The notes: generated by a model not told the origin, from the letters alone. A DNA stretch of 64,000 bases from CAUZEO01 sp963578625 (GCA_963578625.1 CAUZEO010000001.1:16509-80508), one strand, 5' to 3'. Numbered from the stretch's first letter, positions 42,906 to 53,291 are shown. Made by a program: numbers and translations.

Positions 42906-43646
42906 ATGACACTTCAAAATCGAATCAGGTTAAGCTTGGAGCAGGTCTCGCGATACGAGAAGGACGGATTTCTGGTCATCGAAAATTTCGTGTCACACGA
43001 AGAGATCGATGACTTCATTGCCCACGAGACAACGAGATCAGGCACGCCGGATCTCGGATTACGGGCCCACGAGGTGGATCCGCAGTGGAAACACCTGGCT
43101 ATACATCCGGACGTAGCCGGCGTAGCGGAGCAACTGCTCGGCGGGCCTCCTCGGATCGTGCAATCCATGTACATACCCAAGAAAGCGGGCGAAGGAGAGG
43201 TCGGGGTAGCGCTGCACCAGGATACGCTCTACCTGCCCAACGAATCAAACACGCTCATGGCCTGCTGGATTGCAATGAGCAACACGGCGGCCGGCAACGG
43301 GGGCCTCTGTATTCTACCGGGCAGCCATCTTGATGGCTTGCGTACGGCGCATAAGAGCGGGGAGGGGGAACACAGCAGCTGGACGAAGACTCACCTGATG
43401 CGCGACCGTACCGGGAAAGAGTGGGAGCAGGAGTTTTTTTCATTTGAAATAAATGACATCGATCTGTCGTCCCTTGTGAAGCTGGATGTTCCGAAAGGTG
43501 GCGGGGTCTGTTTTACGGGATTGACGATTCACGGCTCCTACGCAAATCGATCCGATACCGACCGCCTTGCGTTCGCGGTTCACTATGTAAAAGAGGGCAC
43601 CTGGGTTTTGCGGGCGGACGTGCAGGAAACGATGGCGGTGAAGTGA
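42906..43646 (+). CDS. Phytanoyl-CoA dioxygenase (PhyH) family protein
   Basis: 246-residue Fe(II)/2-oxoglutarate oxygenase. ATG 42906 is chosen because MTLQNRIRLSLEQVSRYEKD aligns with the start of the paralogue at 39994; an ATG at 42882 is the alternative. Metal ligands: His and Asp in LHQDTLYLPNESN, His in TIHGSYANRSDTDR. The length equals the paralogue at 39994-40734. The duplication flanks the Asp-rich secreted protein gene. Substrate unknown. Confidence 0.87.
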   Translation: MTLQNRIRLSLEQVSRYEKDGFLVIENFVSHEEIDDFIAHETTRSGTPDLGLRAHEVDPQWKHLAIHPDVAGVAEQLLGGPPRIVQSMYIPKKAGEGEVGVALHQDTLYLPNESNTLMACWIAMSNTAAGNGGLCILPGSHLDGLRTAHKSGEGEHSSWTKTHLMRDRTGKEWEQEFFSFEINDIDLSSLVKLDVPKGGGVCFTGLTIHGSYANRSDTDRLAFAVHYVKEGTWVLRADVQETMAVK

Positions 43647-43738
43647 TGTACGTGCGTTTGCGGTTGGCCTATGCCGGATTTCGAATTTCGAATTTCGGAT
43701 TCGTCGGGGCCGCTGCGAGCCGCGAACCTGGTGATGAA

Positions 43739-44704
43739 TCATCGGCGCAGGTACGATTCAGGAGCCCCGCCGGACAAGCGCCGGCCGTCGACCTCCAGCG
43801 TGAAGAGGTTCTGCTCCAACGGCTCCCGGAGCGCATCCTCCCGCATGGACTTGTGCGTCAGCTTTTTCAGGGATATCCCGTTGTGATGTCGAAGCACGAC
43901 ACGCATCGCGCCGTTTTCAAAGGTATCGCTCTCATCGCCTTCCACAAAGCGGGGCGCCGTGTCCGGCGGTGCCTGCAGTGGGGTAAATTCCGGTGCCATA
44001 TCGATCGCCGGCAGGGGCGGAAAGTCCTCGTGACTGAACGAAAGATCATCCTTGTTGGCGTTGCGGTTGAGGAGAACCATCCGGACCATGTATTCGCCGG
44101 CAAAGCCGTCCTTATTTAGGGGGCGCGGCATCCACGTCGCGCCGGCATCGGTTGATCGGGAACTGCAGCCCTGATCCTCAAATATGTCGATGCTGATCAC
44201 CAGCCGGTCGTCGTTCTCCGGTGAATCCGAGCTGGGGTGGATGACGATCTCATTCGGACCATGGACGAGCTGCTTCCCGGGAATGTCGAAGTCGAACCAA
44301 TTGATGGCCAGCCGGATGTCGAACCAGCCCCATCCGGTGCTGACGAGGTTCTCCGTAGGGAACGTGTTGGTATGACCGTTCACCATCACCTGAAACGTCC
44401 CGTCGAGACCATCGCCCTCGTCGTCCTGCGCGTGCATGAAGATGTTGACCCGGGCCGACTCGATGGCGGCAAAGTCCTGATCCGAGAGATCGGTCAGATC
44501 CAGGATTTTCTTGATTCGCTCCGCTGAGGGCCGCTGCGTGACGTGGCTGTAGTCCTTGTAGTTGTAGAACGAATAGTCGGCGGTGGCCACGAACACGCCG
44601 GGTTCGGGTTCGATGATGGTTGCAGGCTGCGCCGCGCTGACTACCGCGGATACCCGGGCAGGAGCAGAACAAGCGATGCGACGGCAGCATTCCGGACAAG
44701 GCAC
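43739..44704 (-). pseudogene. Truncated DUF6259-like protein, N-terminal domain only
   Basis: About 320 residues match, nearly identically, the first third of the protein at 60830-64000 (FVATADYSFYNYKDYSHVTQ, WGWFDIRLAINWFDFDIPG, QGCSSRSTDAGATWMPRPL). The match stops at DGRRLSGGAPESYLRR, where the full-length protein continues into the second beta domain and barrel. The signal-peptide region is also out of frame: ATG 44708 leads into another frame, and the only in-frame start is GTG 44704. It could be a free N-terminal domain but is more likely a decayed copy. It lies directly downstream of the DUF6259-like gene at 44823. Confidence 0.65.
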
Positions 44705-44822
44705 GCATGAGTCCCAACTGTCATTTCAATCTCTCTCCTTGTGTGTGGACTTCATCTACTCTTGGTCACCTACGCTGGGGGGGGGTGAGGAATCTACTCA
44801 CGCGGATCCGTTTCGAGTGCTG

Positions 44823-47501
44823 TCAGGGAGCCGTCGAATCAGACCCCGGCCAAACGACCGCATCCACGAGGCGGTCGTTTCGGTGGATTTTCAGGACGAG
44901 GCCCGGCTGATCGCGTGCTTCGGCCGGCCAGTCCAGTCGCTGCCTTCCGCCGGTGAGCGGGAATTCAGCCAGCACGGTACCATCATCGCCGACCAGCTTG
45001 CCGGTCATTCCTTTCGCGTCTTTGGGAAGATGCAATTTGCCGCCGTCGCGCTTCCACTCCACTTGTGCCAACTCAGGCAGTCGGGCAACGATAGCAGCTT
45101 TGCGGGCGGGAAGACTGATCGGGAGCACCGACTGATTACCCTTCCGGGAGGTAGACAATTCCGCATGGCGTAGCAGGTCGACAACGTGAGTGCCCGGTTT
45201 CGCATCCAGCAAGAGCAGATCGCCTTCCACCGCCTCGTTCCGCGCATTGTAGATCGTGTAGACCGTCTTTTCTCCCGCAGGAAATTCGTTGGCATAGACC
45301 TGCGGCATTAACGTGGGAATCATGGGTTTTGGGTATAACGCGCCGAAGGCATCGGCGTTTTCCTGCATGACCGCCAGTTCTTTCGGCGAGAAGCACCATT
45401 CCCGGTTGAACGCCCCGGTGGCGTTGAATATTCGCCACTCCGGAACTTTGGATAACACCTGGTAATCGAAAATCTTGAAGCGTGGAAAATAGAAGCGTGC
45501 GACGTTGATGCCCACAAATCCTTCCACCTCGCCGAACGTGGGAAGGATCTGCCGCCATTCGGATAGATCGTAGGACAGGGTGCCGTCGAAATATTGCCAG
45601 ATCAGGTCGAAGCCGGGATTCTCGGTCATGAGCACCGTGTCCGGGTCCACCTGGTCGACAGCCATACGTACCTGCCGGGCGGCGGCAAGCTGGGCCTGGG
45701 CGTCGACCTGGTGATTCGGCTCACCGAATGTGTGCGTGTGGCGGTCGTTGTAACAGATCGGATTGTTCGCACCCATGACGTCGATACGAATGCCGTCGGT
45801 CCCGGTTTCCACGGTCAATCGACGGCAGGTTTCGGCGATGTATTCCCGCCACTCCGGGTTGTTCATGTCCATGCCCCACATGGCGCCCATGGGCCACTGG
45901 TACCGGGGTTCGGGCCAGTCCTCGTGCTTTTCAATGACGCCCCACTCCGGGCCGTGGCGCGCACCGATGATGCTGGAGAGCGCGGCCTCACCGACATTGA
46001 TGTAGAGCGTGACCACGTAGCCCAGCCGTTTCATATCATCCAGATAGCCGCGAAAGGCGGGAAGTCCACCCCACCGCTCGTTGTACCCCTGGAGGCCGTA
46101 GTCGCCCTGGTTGCCCCAAAAATACCGGGTCCCCTCCATGAATGGATCCCCCCGAATTTCCGGTTCGTGAGGAAATTGAAACGCAAATTTCCCATCCTGC
46201 ATGATGGCGGACCGTTCCGACGTGACCACGTTGGTATGGCCTGCCTGCTCAATGGCGGTTTTCCGGTGTTTCTCAAGATACTCGTCGGTGACCACATCCC
46301 ATTCCCAGTAGGAGGTGTGCTCCACCATGTCCAGCGGGGAGCTCAGATACTCGCGGGAGTGCTCGCCTTCGAAAATCGGGATGTGCCCCCATTGTCCTAT
46401 ATCAGTGTTGTACCCGTTTTCATTGTGAAAATGATGCGCCGCGCTGGTTCCCTCGAGGTTGAACCGGTCGATCAGTTTTCCCGGATGAGGCCGCTGATGC
46501 GCGAAGCTCTCGAACCAGGACCGGTAGGCCTCCATGGCCTGGCGCCAGTCCCCATTGCAGACGCCGAGCACGGCGGTGGGAAGAAACCAGCGCTCGTCGG
46601 GTTCGAGGTTACGTTGTTGATACGTGAACGCCATAGAGGTGCCGGGTTCCGCTTCCAGCGGATCGTGAAACACCAACTCTCTCACCAGCCGGCCATGCCT
46701 CATGGCTTCCTCGGTGGTCCGAAATCCAAACTCCGTCCGACCGTCGGGGACGTTTGCCTTGTTCAGGTGCATGATCTTGAATTCGCCGGTCTGATCTGCG
46801 GCATTGAGATAGAGCCCCCCGCCCTTGTCCGGCCGATAGGATGCCATGACCTGGAAGTAGGCCTGTCCGCCGCCGTAGGCATTGGCGAACACGGCAGGCG
46901 ACTTGGATAGAATACCGGTGAGCAACGGGTAGAAGAAATGATCTTCCGTTGGGTCGCTGTCCCAGGCGATGCCGGTGAGCATGGGAAAGGCCACGTTGAC
47001 ATCTTTCGCGGCAGCGCCCGTATTCTGCAACGACAAGCTGATGCGGAGTTCCGGACCCTCGTCGGCGCGGATCTCCACGGTCGCGTGAATACGCTGATCG
47101 CTTTCCAATTCGTAGCGGACAAAGGCCGACCCGGGAGGCGAAACCGGTTCGGTCCGCGAGGCGACCCGAAAAGCGCGGCTGTCCACCCGGTCCCCGTCGA
47201 TCATCAACGTGAAAAACGGGCTGCCCTCTTCTGATTCGATGACGGACGCCCCTGCGGGACGATGGTGGAATTCGCGGACCGCCAGTCCCGGATCGGTCTC
47301 CATGAGCATACGGAACCACCCGTTCTCCAGCGTGTCCGCGCCGGATTGAGACGTGATGGTTGCAGCTTGCGATGCAGGCGATTCGAGTTCAAGCACCGGC
47401 GGATTCAAGTCGATCGACTTTGCTCCGCTCGATGCGGCATGAACCTGTGAGGCCACCAGGCAGGGAATGAAATACAGTGAATAAATGAGTGTGCGTGCCA
47501 C
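44823..47501 (-). CDS. DUF6259-like hydrolase without the N-terminal domain
   Basis: 892 residues from GTG 47501 (VARTLIYSLYFIPCLVASQV, signal peptide, AGGAG in front); the frame is open to 47558. It lacks the 230-residue N-terminal beta domain of its paralogues and starts at the second beta-sandwich (TLENGWFRMLMETDPG). The barrel is kept: YWEWDVVTDEYLEKHR, GYNERWGGLPAFRGYLDDM, TLYINVGEAALSSIIG. The key segment is DGIRIDVMGANNPICY where the paralogues have IDEFGG, so the Glu and Gly after the Asp are changed. C-terminal beta domain as in the others. It is a candidate for altered specificity. Confidence 0.75.
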   Translation of the reverse strand: MARTLIYSLYFIPCLVASQVHAASSGAKSIDLNPPVLELESPASQAATITSQSGADTLENGWFRMLMETDPGLAVREFHHRPAGASVIESEEGSPFFTLMIDGDRVDSRAFRVASRTEPVSPPGSAFVRYELESDQRIHATVEIRADEGPELRISLSLQNTGAAAKDVNVAFPMLTGIAWDSDPTEDHFFYPLLTGILSKSPAVFANAYGGGQAYFQVMASYRPDKGGGLYLNAADQTGEFKIMHLNKANVPDGRTEFGFRTTEEAMRHGRLVRELVFHDPLEAEPGTSMAFTYQQRNLEPDERWFLPTAVLGVCNGDWRQAMEAYRSWFESFAHQRPHPGKLIDRFNLEGTSAAHHFHNENGYNTDIGQWGHIPIFEGEHSREYLSSPLDMVEHTSYWEWDVVTDEYLEKHRKTAIEQAGHTNVVTSERSAIMQDGKFAFQFPHEPEIRGDPFMEGTRYFWGNQGDYGLQGYNERWGGLPAFRGYLDDMKRLGYVVTLYINVGEAALSSIIGARHGPEWGVIEKHEDWPEPRYQWPMGAMWGMDMNNPEWREYIAETCRRLTVETGTDGIRIDVMGANNPICYNDRHTHTFGEPNHQVDAQAQLAAARQVRMAVDQVDPDTVLMTENPGFDLIWQYFDGTLSYDLSEWRQILPTFGEVEGFVGINVARFYFPRFKIFDYQVLSKVPEWRIFNATGAFNREWCFSPKELAVMQENADAFGALYPKPMIPTLMPQVYANEFPAGEKTVYTIYNARNEAVEGDLLLLDAKPGTHVVDLLRHAELSTSRKGNQSVLPISLPARKAAIVARLPELAQVEWKRDGGKLHLPKDAKGMTGKLVGDDGTVLAEFPLTGGRQRLDWPAEARDQPGLVLKIHRNDRLVDAVVWPGSDSTAP

Positions 47502-47733
47502 GGCGAAGAACTCCTTGATATTTTGATCCCAATGCTTCCGGCGCGAGCCGACGGTCACCCCTACTTGAAAGTTCAGTAATAAATCGAGATGGTTATGACA
47601 TTTCTGCGAATCAAGTCCATCAAACTACGCACTTTTTCTTTCACGCCGGCCTTTACGAAAGGATTTGCATTCCCGGTCCCCGGGTGGCATAGTCCCATGT
47701 CCTATCCCTATCCACGAGGAGGATCCGGAGCAC

Positions 47734-48738
47734 ATGGCGAAACCAGTAGACCTCGCATTCATCGGTTGCGGTGGCATCACGCAGTCTCATCTTGACCAGG
47801 GCCTGGGTTCTTTTCCCGACGTGCGGTTTGTCGGTTGGTGCGATATCAACCTGGAGCAGGCGGAGGCCCGGCGCGCCCAGGTAGACGGCCAGGGGCTGGT
47901 TTTCGACGATCCGGAGAAACTGCTCGCTGAGACGAAGCCGGACGCAGTTTACATCATGCTTCCGCCCTTTGCCCACGGGCCCGTGGAGGACCTGGTGCTG
48001 GACCACGATCTTCCGTTCTTCGTGGAAAAGCCCGTGGCGATCGATGTCGAGACCGCCGTCCGCATCCATGAAGCGGTCAAACGCAAGGGTCTGACAACAA
48101 CGGTCGGTTTCATGAACCGGTACCGGGATTCGGTGTTGCGGGTGCGCGAGCTTGTCAGCCGTTCCATGCCGGTCATGATGCACGGAGGATGGCTCGGCGG
48201 AGGGCCGGAAGCGTATGAAGGGATCTGGAAATGGTGGGTGCAAAAGGACCAATCGGGCGGCCAGTTTCTGGAGCAGACCGTTCACACCATAGATCTTGCC
48301 CGTTTTCTTTTTGGCGAGGTGAAATCCGTCTACGCGACTCCGGTCAGGGACCGGAAAGATCGGCCGGATTTCTTTACGATCGAGGATGCGTCAATGGTTC
48401 AGCTGGGGTTTGAGAACGGCGCGACGGGCAATCTGTACAGTTCGTGCTGCACGCCTGCCGGCGGCGGAATCAGCCTCGATGTGTGGACGACTTCCATGCA
48501 CGCGCGGTTTGATTCGTGGGAACACTCCGTGCGTATCGATGAAGAGGAGGGGACGCGGACTGAAATCAAGGGGGAAGAGAACATCTTCGCCAGGGAGGAC
48601 CGCGCCTTCATTGATGCGGTCAAATCCGGGAGCGATGAAGGCCTTTTGTGCAGCTACGAGGACGGGTTGAAGTCGGTTCAAATTGCCTGTGCAGCGGACG
48701 AGTCGATGAAGACGGGGAAGGCGATAAGGGATTTTTGA
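47734..48738 (+). CDS. Gfo/Idh/MocA-family oxidoreductase
   Basis: 334-residue NAD(P)-dependent dehydrogenase acting on sugars or cyclitols. ATG 47734 follows AGGAGG and GGAG. The Rossmann motif FIGCGGITQSH is at the N-terminus, and EKPVAID carries the conserved Lys. The C-terminal alpha/beta domain has HTIDLARFLFGEVKSVYA, with the His/Asp typical of the active site. It starts a plus-strand run ending with a hydrolase at 50070. A remnant of another member lies at 53288-53750. Confidence 0.9.
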   Translation: MAKPVDLAFIGCGGITQSHLDQGLGSFPDVRFVGWCDINLEQAEARRAQVDGQGLVFDDPEKLLAETKPDAVYIMLPPFAHGPVEDLVLDHDLPFFVEKPVAIDVETAVRIHEAVKRKGLTTTVGFMNRYRDSVLRVRELVSRSMPVMMHGGWLGGGPEAYEGIWKWWVQKDQSGGQFLEQTVHTIDLARFLFGEVKSVYATPVRDRKDRPDFFTIEDASMVQLGFENGATGNLYSSCCTPAGGGISLDVWTTSMHARFDSWEHSVRIDEEEGTRTEIKGEENIFAREDRAFIDAVKSGSDEGLLCSYEDGLKSVQIACAADESMKTGKAIRDF

Positions 48739-49030
48739 TTTGCGATTTTTGATTTGGTTGAATCGGCCGGTCTTTTATAGGAAATCGCGTCTTCTTGCCC
48801 CAACGGGGCATCGTAAGGATTCCGGGACCATCCCCACGACCAACCCCGAAGAGGGTTGCGTACGGGAGCTCAAGCGAAGGTCTGGGGTTGAGACGCCTTA
48901 GCCGAATTCTCAATCAGTCATCGGCATTTTTCGGACGGGAATTATCGGTAATAGAACATTTGTAGAAACCTTCGGCCTTGACGGCGTATTTTCCTTGCGT
49001 AAGAGCGTGAAGGGAGAGTACACGGAACCC
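48739..49030. other. Gene-free interval with short repeats
   Basis: No gene seen. A direct repeat GATTTTTGATTTG(C)GATTTTTGATTTG follows the oxidoreductase stop, then CCCCAACGGGG and CCAACCCCGAAGAGGGTTG, small hairpins of the extragenic type. The promoter for the gene at 49031 should lie near its right end. Confidence 0.4.
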
Positions 49031-49900
49031 ATGAGTAATAACCACCATATTCCTGACGGTACAACCGTCCGTATGGGCGGGAAGGAGCTCGTGTTCGGGG
49101 AACACATTGTCAACCTCCCTGATGCGAGCTCAATGCTGGATGATGTAGAGACAATGCGTCAGCAGCTTGTTGACGAAGCGTTTCTTTTCATTCGGGGGCT
49201 CCACGATCCGAAGCTGGTGCATGGGGCGCGCCTGGAAATATTGAAAGAGGTAGAGAGGCAAGGCGGCATCGCGCCCGGAACATCGCTTGATGATGCGGTG
49301 ATTGCCGAGAACAACGGGTACCTTCCAGACGGAACCCGTATCGGAATTCAAGATGAAGTGGTTCGCCGGATGCCTTCGCTGCTCGGCCTTACGAACGGCG
49401 AACGAATGCTCGGGTTTTTCGACGGGCTCCTGGGTAGACGGGCCAACACCTATACCCACAAGTGGATCCGCATTTACCAACGGGGCCACGCAACCGATAT
49501 TCATTACGATGCACCGTACATGGGCCGAGACGCGCCGGAAATGGTGATCACCGCCTGGACCCCGCTGGGCGATATCTCCCTCGACATGGGGCCGATCACA
49601 CTTGTACCCGGATCAAACCGGTTGGATCACTTGAAAGCTGCATATGGAAAGGAAGATGCGATCCGCGGCGAGTCCACCGGGTATTTGACGAACGATCCGT
49701 TCGACGTCGTAAACACGCATGGCCTCAAGTTCGCCACGACAATTTTCGAGCCCGGCGACATGCTCCTCTTCACGAAATACATCCTGCACGGCTCCCTGGA
49801 GAACACCACGAACCGTTACCGTCTCAGCACCGACACACGGTACCAGCACGCCGACGAAAAGCATGACGAACATTATACGTTTGAGAAGCGTTCCGCCTGA
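49031..49900 (+). CDS. PhyH-like dioxygenase, divergent
   Basis: 289 residues from ATG 49031; an upstream TTG frame is less likely. It has PhyH features: His and Asp in ATDIHYDAPYMGRD, and the distal His in LFTKYILHGSLENTTNRYR, followed by the Arg that binds 2-oxoglutarate. It is less similar to the other three family members, with a longer N-terminal region. The middle reads VITAWTPLGDISLDMGPITL, the usual strand before the cap. It lies between a sugar dehydrogenase and a secreted hydrolase, both on the same strand. Confidence 0.82.
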   Translation: MSNNHHIPDGTTVRMGGKELVFGEHIVNLPDASSMLDDVETMRQQLVDEAFLFIRGLHDPKLVHGARLEILKEVERQGGIAPGTSLDDAVIAENNGYLPDGTRIGIQDEVVRRMPSLLGLTNGERMLGFFDGLLGRRANTYTHKWIRIYQRGHATDIHYDAPYMGRDAPEMVITAWTPLGDISLDMGPITLVPGSNRLDHLKAAYGKEDAIRGESTGYLTNDPFDVVNTHGLKFATTIFEPGDMLLFTKYILHGSLENTTNRYRLSTDTRYQHADEKHDEHYTFEKRSA

Positions 49901-50069
49901 GTAAGCAACGTTGTCATGTAGCGCGGTTTATACATGTATGATACTGTTTGGCTTCGTTTTTGATGCGCTCTGAAATTCTAACGTTTCGTGAATCAGCCCA
50001 GATCAAGATGCGCGGGGTTCAAACGGTGAACAGTAAGTTGTTGCTCCATTAGCGTACGGTCCTGCATTC

Positions 50070-53000
50070 ATGAACCAGAGATCAAGTTTCACTTCAGCTC
50101 GCCGAACCCTTTCGAGATCGTTGTCACCCATTATCGCAATCCTTGCGCTTGCGGCTGTGTCCACATCGCAGGCGAATGGCACCACAATTCTCCAGCCGAC
50201 CGGCGGTGTCCACGTGGCCGTAGCCGACATGGGGTTTTACGATTTTCAAAATTTTGCCCACGTGGTACTCGCGAAGCCGTCGCAACGACTGAGGAAGGTG
50301 CTGGACCTGTCCGGCATTGATGAGCAGGCCTGGCAGAGGATCGGCGCGGCCGAAGTGAGCCTGTTCCTGCACGCCGAAGATGCGTCAGGGGACGGACTCG
50401 ATGAACATTTTGAAATTGTCGTTAACGGCCACGTGAACGTATTCGCTACCGAGGGCCTACGCCGTACTGGAATGGGATGGTTCGGGCACTACCTGCCCAC
50501 CGGTTGGTTCGATTTCGCAATCAATGCGGACCAGCTTGTTCGTGGAACAAACGTGATCGTGGTTCAGAGAAGCGATTCCGCACAGGCCGGAGACGATGTA
50601 TTAACCATCGGTATCGATATTTTCGAAGACAGGGGCCGGAGCTGGTGTTCGTTCGATCGCGGTTCCAGCTGGAGCCCGGGACCCTTGAACCGGCCGTTGG
50701 CGAGTGTGGGCTATCCCGACTACGGGCACTACGGAGAGTTGATGATTCGTCTCAATCTCTACGACGACGCTACCCGCCTGGGAAGAAAAGGATTTTCCCA
50801 CGATGATCTTTTGCCGTTGCCGGCTGTGGACTTGAACCCTCCGGTAAAGCTGCTGCCGACTCCATCAACCTTCCCGGCAAGTGTTGCACTTGGAGGGGAA
50901 ATCGACCGGCTGGAGAACGGATGGATGCGCCTGCAGATTGGGCATGCCAAGGGTCTGGCCCTGGAGGAGATAATCCATAAGCCCATGCGCAGGAACGTGG
51001 TAAAGGAAGGCCCAACCAGCCTGTTTGCGCTGGAGGTGGACGGGCGGCACGTGCAAAGCGCCGAACTGGAAGTGACGGGCCGCGAGCAGCTCGCTACGGG
51101 TTCGAGCGCGGTGAAGGTTGTTTACTTTCTCCGGGATCCGACCAGCGAGGTGGAAGCGAACCTCTCACTGCGACTGGACAACGAGTCCGAGCTCACGGCA
51201 GGCCTGTATTTGAAGAATGCGGGTACGGCACCCCGCGGCATCAAGGTGGCGTTTCCGATGCTCACCGGCCTGGGGTGGAGCGAGGGATTCAAGGACGATT
51301 GGTATCTGTTCCCCTACACCACGACCGGAGTCATGCTGAAACACCCGGGGAAATTCGTAAATCCCTATGGCGGGGGAACCGGCTCGGGGAACACGTTCTT
51401 TCAACAGATGACGTCCTACTCGCCTTCGATGGGTGGAGGCCTGTACATGAGAGCGAACGATTCCAGTGGCGGGTACAAGCTTTTTCATCTCACGCGAACC
51501 GATGCTACCGGATCGCCGCCCTCGTTTTCGTTCCAGGGAATCATCCACAATATGCTGCATGGCCAGGCCACGCCGCAGCTTGTCTTTCTCGAGCCCTCAA
51601 AACCGGCCGCCGGCACCAGCATGGCGGTCAGCTACATTCAGCGTGAATTGGCGCCCGGCGAGCGGTGGATCCTTCCCCAGTCCGTCATCGGAATCATGAA
51701 CGGCGACTGGCGCCAGGCGATGGAGAGCTACCGTGCATGGTACGAAGGCTGGTCGCACAAGAGACCCTATCCCAGCAAACTCGCCGCCGTCTTTAACCTC
51801 GACGGTGTCAATGCAGCGGGGGGCTACCACAAGGAGGATGGATACCATTCGGATTTCCACGAAGCGTGGAGCCGGCCCGCGGATGGGCTCGAGCACACAT
51901 CCTACTGGGAGTGGGACGAGGTAACGGATGAGTACCTGGCCGAAATGCGGGAACTCGCCGCCCGCTACGGCAAGGAGTTCACCTTGTGGCCGGGCCGTCA
52001 CGGGATCCACGGGGGAACACATTACTATCACGAAAGCAGAAAGGGAGACTACGGCCTGACCGGGTACAACGAACGCTGGGGCGGTCTTCCCGCGTTCCGG
52101 AAATACATCGATGAGGTGAAGAAGCAGGGCATTCTTGCCACCCTCTATGTCAACGAAGGGGAGGCCGGGCTGAACAGCGTTATCGGGCGGGAAAAGGGGC
52201 CGGACTGGGGCGTGATGTATCCGGACGGAGTTTACTTCTGGCCCTACTGGATGTGGGAAATGTGCGTCGACAACCCGCGGTGGCGAACCTACCAGGCGGA
52301 TTTCTGCAGACGGCTGATCGCGGAGACCGGGGTCGACGGCTTGCGCATTGACGAATTCGGGGGGGCATCGCGCATCTGCACCAATCCAGGTCATGAGCAC
52401 ACCTTCAACCGCCCCGGTCATTACGCCACGTTCGAGGCACAGACCGAAGCGTGCCGGCAGATCCGGATGGCCGTGGACCAGGTCGACCCCGATGCGATCG
52501 TGATGAGCGAGACGCCGGGAATCGACACCATGTGGCAATACCTGGACGGCGCGCTGAATTACGATCTCACGCAATCCTCGTACACCGGGGGCCGGGCCGC
52601 AAACTGGGAGGGATTCGTGGGGCTCAACATCTGCCGGTTCTACTTTCCAAGATACAAGCACTTCGACTACCAGATCCCGGAAAAGCTTCCTGCATGGCGG
52701 TTGTTCAATGCCACCGGGGCATACAACAATGAGTTTTTCTACGAGGAACTGGAACACTCCATTTTGAAGGAGAATGCCGATGCGGTCGGTACGTTGAATC
52801 CCAAACCCATGATTCCCACGCTGCTGCCCAGGGTCTACGTCAACGAGTTTCCCGGCGAGGAAAAGACGATCTACACGGTGTATAACAGCAGGCACGCCGC
52901 TGTTTCGGGAGACTTGCTGGCGGTGCCGCACAGGCCCGGATTTCATTTCGTGGACCTGGTCAACATGGAAGAGGTGGGGTCACGGAAAGAGAAGGGCGTG

Positions 53001-53291
53001 GAGATTATTCCAATCCATCTTCCCGCGCGAAGCGCCACCCTCGTCGCCCACATGCCAAAGCTGTTAACGCTCAAGCGAAGCAGGGGGCGCGTCGATGTGA
53101 AATTGAATCGAGAAGTCCCGGGCGGAACGTTCCACGTGATGAAGCGCGATGGCCCCGTGCTGCCTCCTGCTTCCGTTGAAGGCCTGAAATTGAAACTCGA
53201 TCACATCGAATTCATCGGGAACATCAAGGACCCGATGATCATCAAGCTGCAGGTAGGATCGAGGCTGGTGGATGCGGTGGTGGTGGACTAG
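50070..53291 (+). CDS. Secreted DUF6259-like glycoside hydrolase
   Basis: 1073 residues with the architecture of 25385-28627. The signal peptide ends near residue 36 (SPIIAILALAAVSTSQA). N-terminal beta domain (VAVADMGFYDFQNF), second beta-sandwich (LENGWMRLQIGHAKGLAL, YGGGTGSGNTF), barrel with YWEWDEVTDEYLAEM, GYNERWGGLPAFRKYID, DGLRIDEFGG near 755-765 and NPGHEHTF, then a C-terminal beta domain ending in VGSRLVDAVVVD. It is the closest paralogue to 25385. The last 4 bp of the gene overlap the antisense Gfo/Idh remnant. Confidence 0.77.
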   Translation: MNQRSSFTSARRTLSRSLSPIIAILALAAVSTSQANGTTILQPTGGVHVAVADMGFYDFQNFAHVVLAKPSQRLRKVLDLSGIDEQAWQRIGAAEVSLFLHAEDASGDGLDEHFEIVVNGHVNVFATEGLRRTGMGWFGHYLPTGWFDFAINADQLVRGTNVIVVQRSDSAQAGDDVLTIGIDIFEDRGRSWCSFDRGSSWSPGPLNRPLASVGYPDYGHYGELMIRLNLYDDATRLGRKGFSHDDLLPLPAVDLNPPVKLLPTPSTFPASVALGGEIDRLENGWMRLQIGHAKGLALEEIIHKPMRRNVVKEGPTSLFALEVDGRHVQSAELEVTGREQLATGSSAVKVVYFLRDPTSEVEANLSLRLDNESELTAGLYLKNAGTAPRGIKVAFPMLTGLGWSEGFKDDWYLFPYTTTGVMLKHPGKFVNPYGGGTGSGNTFFQQMTSYSPSMGGGLYMRANDSSGGYKLFHLTRTDATGSPPSFSFQGIIHNMLHGQATPQLVFLEPSKPAAGTSMAVSYIQRELAPGERWILPQSVIGIMNGDWRQAMESYRAWYEGWSHKRPYPSKLAAVFNLDGVNAAGGYHKEDGYHSDFHEAWSRPADGLEHTSYWEWDEVTDEYLAEMRELAARYGKEFTLWPGRHGIHGGTHYYHESRKGDYGLTGYNERWGGLPAFRKYIDEVKKQGILATLYVNEGEAGLNSVIGREKGPDWGVMYPDGVYFWPYWMWEMCVDNPRWRTYQADFCRRLIAETGVDGLRIDEFGGASRICTNPGHEHTFNRPGHYATFEAQTEACRQIRMAVDQVDPDAIVMSETPGIDTMWQYLDGALNYDLTQSSYTGGRAANWEGFVGLNICRFYFPRYKHFDYQIPEKLPAWRLFNATGAYNNEFFYEELEHSILKENADAVGTLNPKPMIPTLLPRVYVNEFPGEEKTIYTVYNSRHAAVSGDLLAVPHRPGFHFVDLVNMEEVGSRKEKGVEIIPIHLPARSATLVAHMPKLLTLKRSRGRVDVKLNREVPGGTFHVMKRDGPVLPPASVEGLKLKLDHIEFIGNIKDPMIIKLQVGSRLVDAVVVD

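Noticed and set aside
51597..52946. 449-residue open frame on the minus strand
   Set aside because: Antisense to the DUF6259-like gene at 50070-53291; no recognisable domain.
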